Source: Roseobacter sp.
Lineage (GTDB): Bacteria > Pseudomonadota > Alphaproteobacteria > Rhodobacterales > Rhodobacteraceae
NCBI GenBank assembly: GCA_015665415.1
Contig: JADFAE010000010.1
Span: 186,001 to 250,000, forward strand
Reading direction: 5' to 3'
Length of the DNA stretch: 64,000 nt
Each line of letters starts with the position of its first letter. Within the stretch, counting starts at the first letter, position 1. The notes beneath the pieces are model-generated. The model searched no databases and had not been told where the DNA came from. It saw only the letters and a program-made list of their open reading frames with translations. The position numbers were made by a program, and so were the translations under genes. Below are positions 63,568-64,000 of the stretch, piece after piece.

Positions 63568-63718
63568 ATGGCTCTCCCCTGCGTCTCCAATTGCCCCATG
63601 TTTGCCCCGGTTGTCGTGAGTGGTCAAAGGTGACCCAGGGACAGGTACCGCCCGCGCCTCGCGTGTCTTACAAAGGAAAGCCTTGGCTTTGGACGGCGCG
63701 CTCTGGCACAATTTCTCC

Positions 63719-64000
63719 ATGCGTTCCTTGCTGATTCTCTGCGCCACCCTGGCTGCCCTGCCCTTTGCGGCGCAGGCAGGCGAACCCATGGATGCAGAGG
63801 AATTTGATCACTACACCCGTGGCAAGACGTTGTTCTACGGGTTTGGCGGGACCGCCTACGGGGTTGAACGCTACCTTCCGGACCGCAGAGTCATCTGGTC
63901 CTTTCTCGACGGGCGCTGCCAAGAAGGCACCTGGTATGAGGACGCCGGCCAGATCTGCTTTGTCTATGAGGATCGCAGCGACCCGCAGTGCTGGAGCTTT
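63719..64000 (+). CDS. Secreted hypothetical protein, N-terminal part (3' end outside window)
   Basis: The first 94 codons of a protein with a Sec signal peptide (MRSLLILCATLAALPFAAQA, cleavage before GEPMD). The mature part reads EEFDHYTRGKTLFYGFGGTA, YGVERYLPDRRVIWSFLDG and two cysteines (CQEGTWYE, QICFVYED) with a third near the edge (DPQCWSF). The pattern resembles small periplasmic proteins of unknown function in Rhodobacteraceae that carry a 'W.F..G.C..G.W' motif. There is no good ribosome site; the start is chosen by the signal peptide. The 151-bp gap to the YhhN gene holds the shared control region. Confidence 0.7.
   Translation, partial: MRSLLILCATLAALPFAAQAGEPMDAEEFDHYTRGKTLFYGFGGTAYGVERYLPDRRVIWSFLDGRCQEGTWYEDAGQICFVYEDRSDPQCWSF

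Overview
The window reads as chromosomal DNA of a marine alphaproteobacterium of the Rhodobacteraceae (Roseobacter group). The grounds are the GC-rich sequence, the aspartate/glutamate leucyltransferase, the DUF2852 and DUF2189 proteins, a 5-aminolevulinate synthase of the Shemin pathway, an RTX-Hint protein, tripartite tricarboxylate and TRAP transporters, a SAM-II riboswitch in front of metZ, and a release factor 2 without a programmed frameshift. No species can be named from the sequence alone.

Layout. 0-3 kb is a scarred accessory edge: the 3' end of a type I restriction gene (hsdR), a tRNA-Cys, an integrase remnant and the last tail genes (U, X) of a P2-like prophage. 3-5.4 kb holds small housekeeping genes (DUF2852, RDD, bpt, VOC). 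5.4-11.7 kb is a citrate/tricarboxylate-type uptake unit: a periplasmic protein and the TctE/TctD two-component system face the tctCBA transporter. 11.7-19.4 kb is a second uptake unit: a TRAP transporter with unusually large membrane subunits faces a Cache-domain histidine kinase and a NarL-type regulator. 19.4-23.2 kb has a 2-oxoglutarate oxygenase and the ilvBN operon, which has a promoter, a leader peptide rich in Leu/Val/Ile codons and a transcription attenuator. 23.2-28.6 kb has unknown genes, an XRE regulator, a membrane protein, an amidase and prfB. 29-42.8 kb carries an RTX-Hint protein, PBP1A, a cell-wall amidase, an aminotransferase, an M48 protease, a DsbA-like protein, ispG, a RodZ-like protein and hemA behind an FNR-type box.

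43-52 kb mixes live and dead genes: an M20 peptidase, three tRNA-Asp genes, a sulfotransferase-like gene, a frameshifted capsule gene, tRNA-Val, a histidine phosphatase and a glutathione transferase. It also holds a strikingly decayed operon (49.5-51.4 kb) in which a flavin oxidoreductase, SDR, enoyl-CoA hydratase and aryl-CoA ligase keep their order and junctions but have lost their middles. I infer it was a CoA-dependent aromatic (2-aminobenzoyl-CoA or salicylyl-CoA type) pathway. It is followed by an AT-rich non-coding stretch with DnaA-box-like words.

52-64 kb is again core: ptsP, lysC, trkH, folE2, metZ under a SAM-II riboswitch with its own terminator, yciB, an EamA transporter, ftsY, a YhhN protein and a secreted protein cut by the window end. 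The main regulatory themes are transporter genes facing their own two-component systems, and amino-acid genes (ilvBN, metZ) controlled by RNA structures in their leaders.
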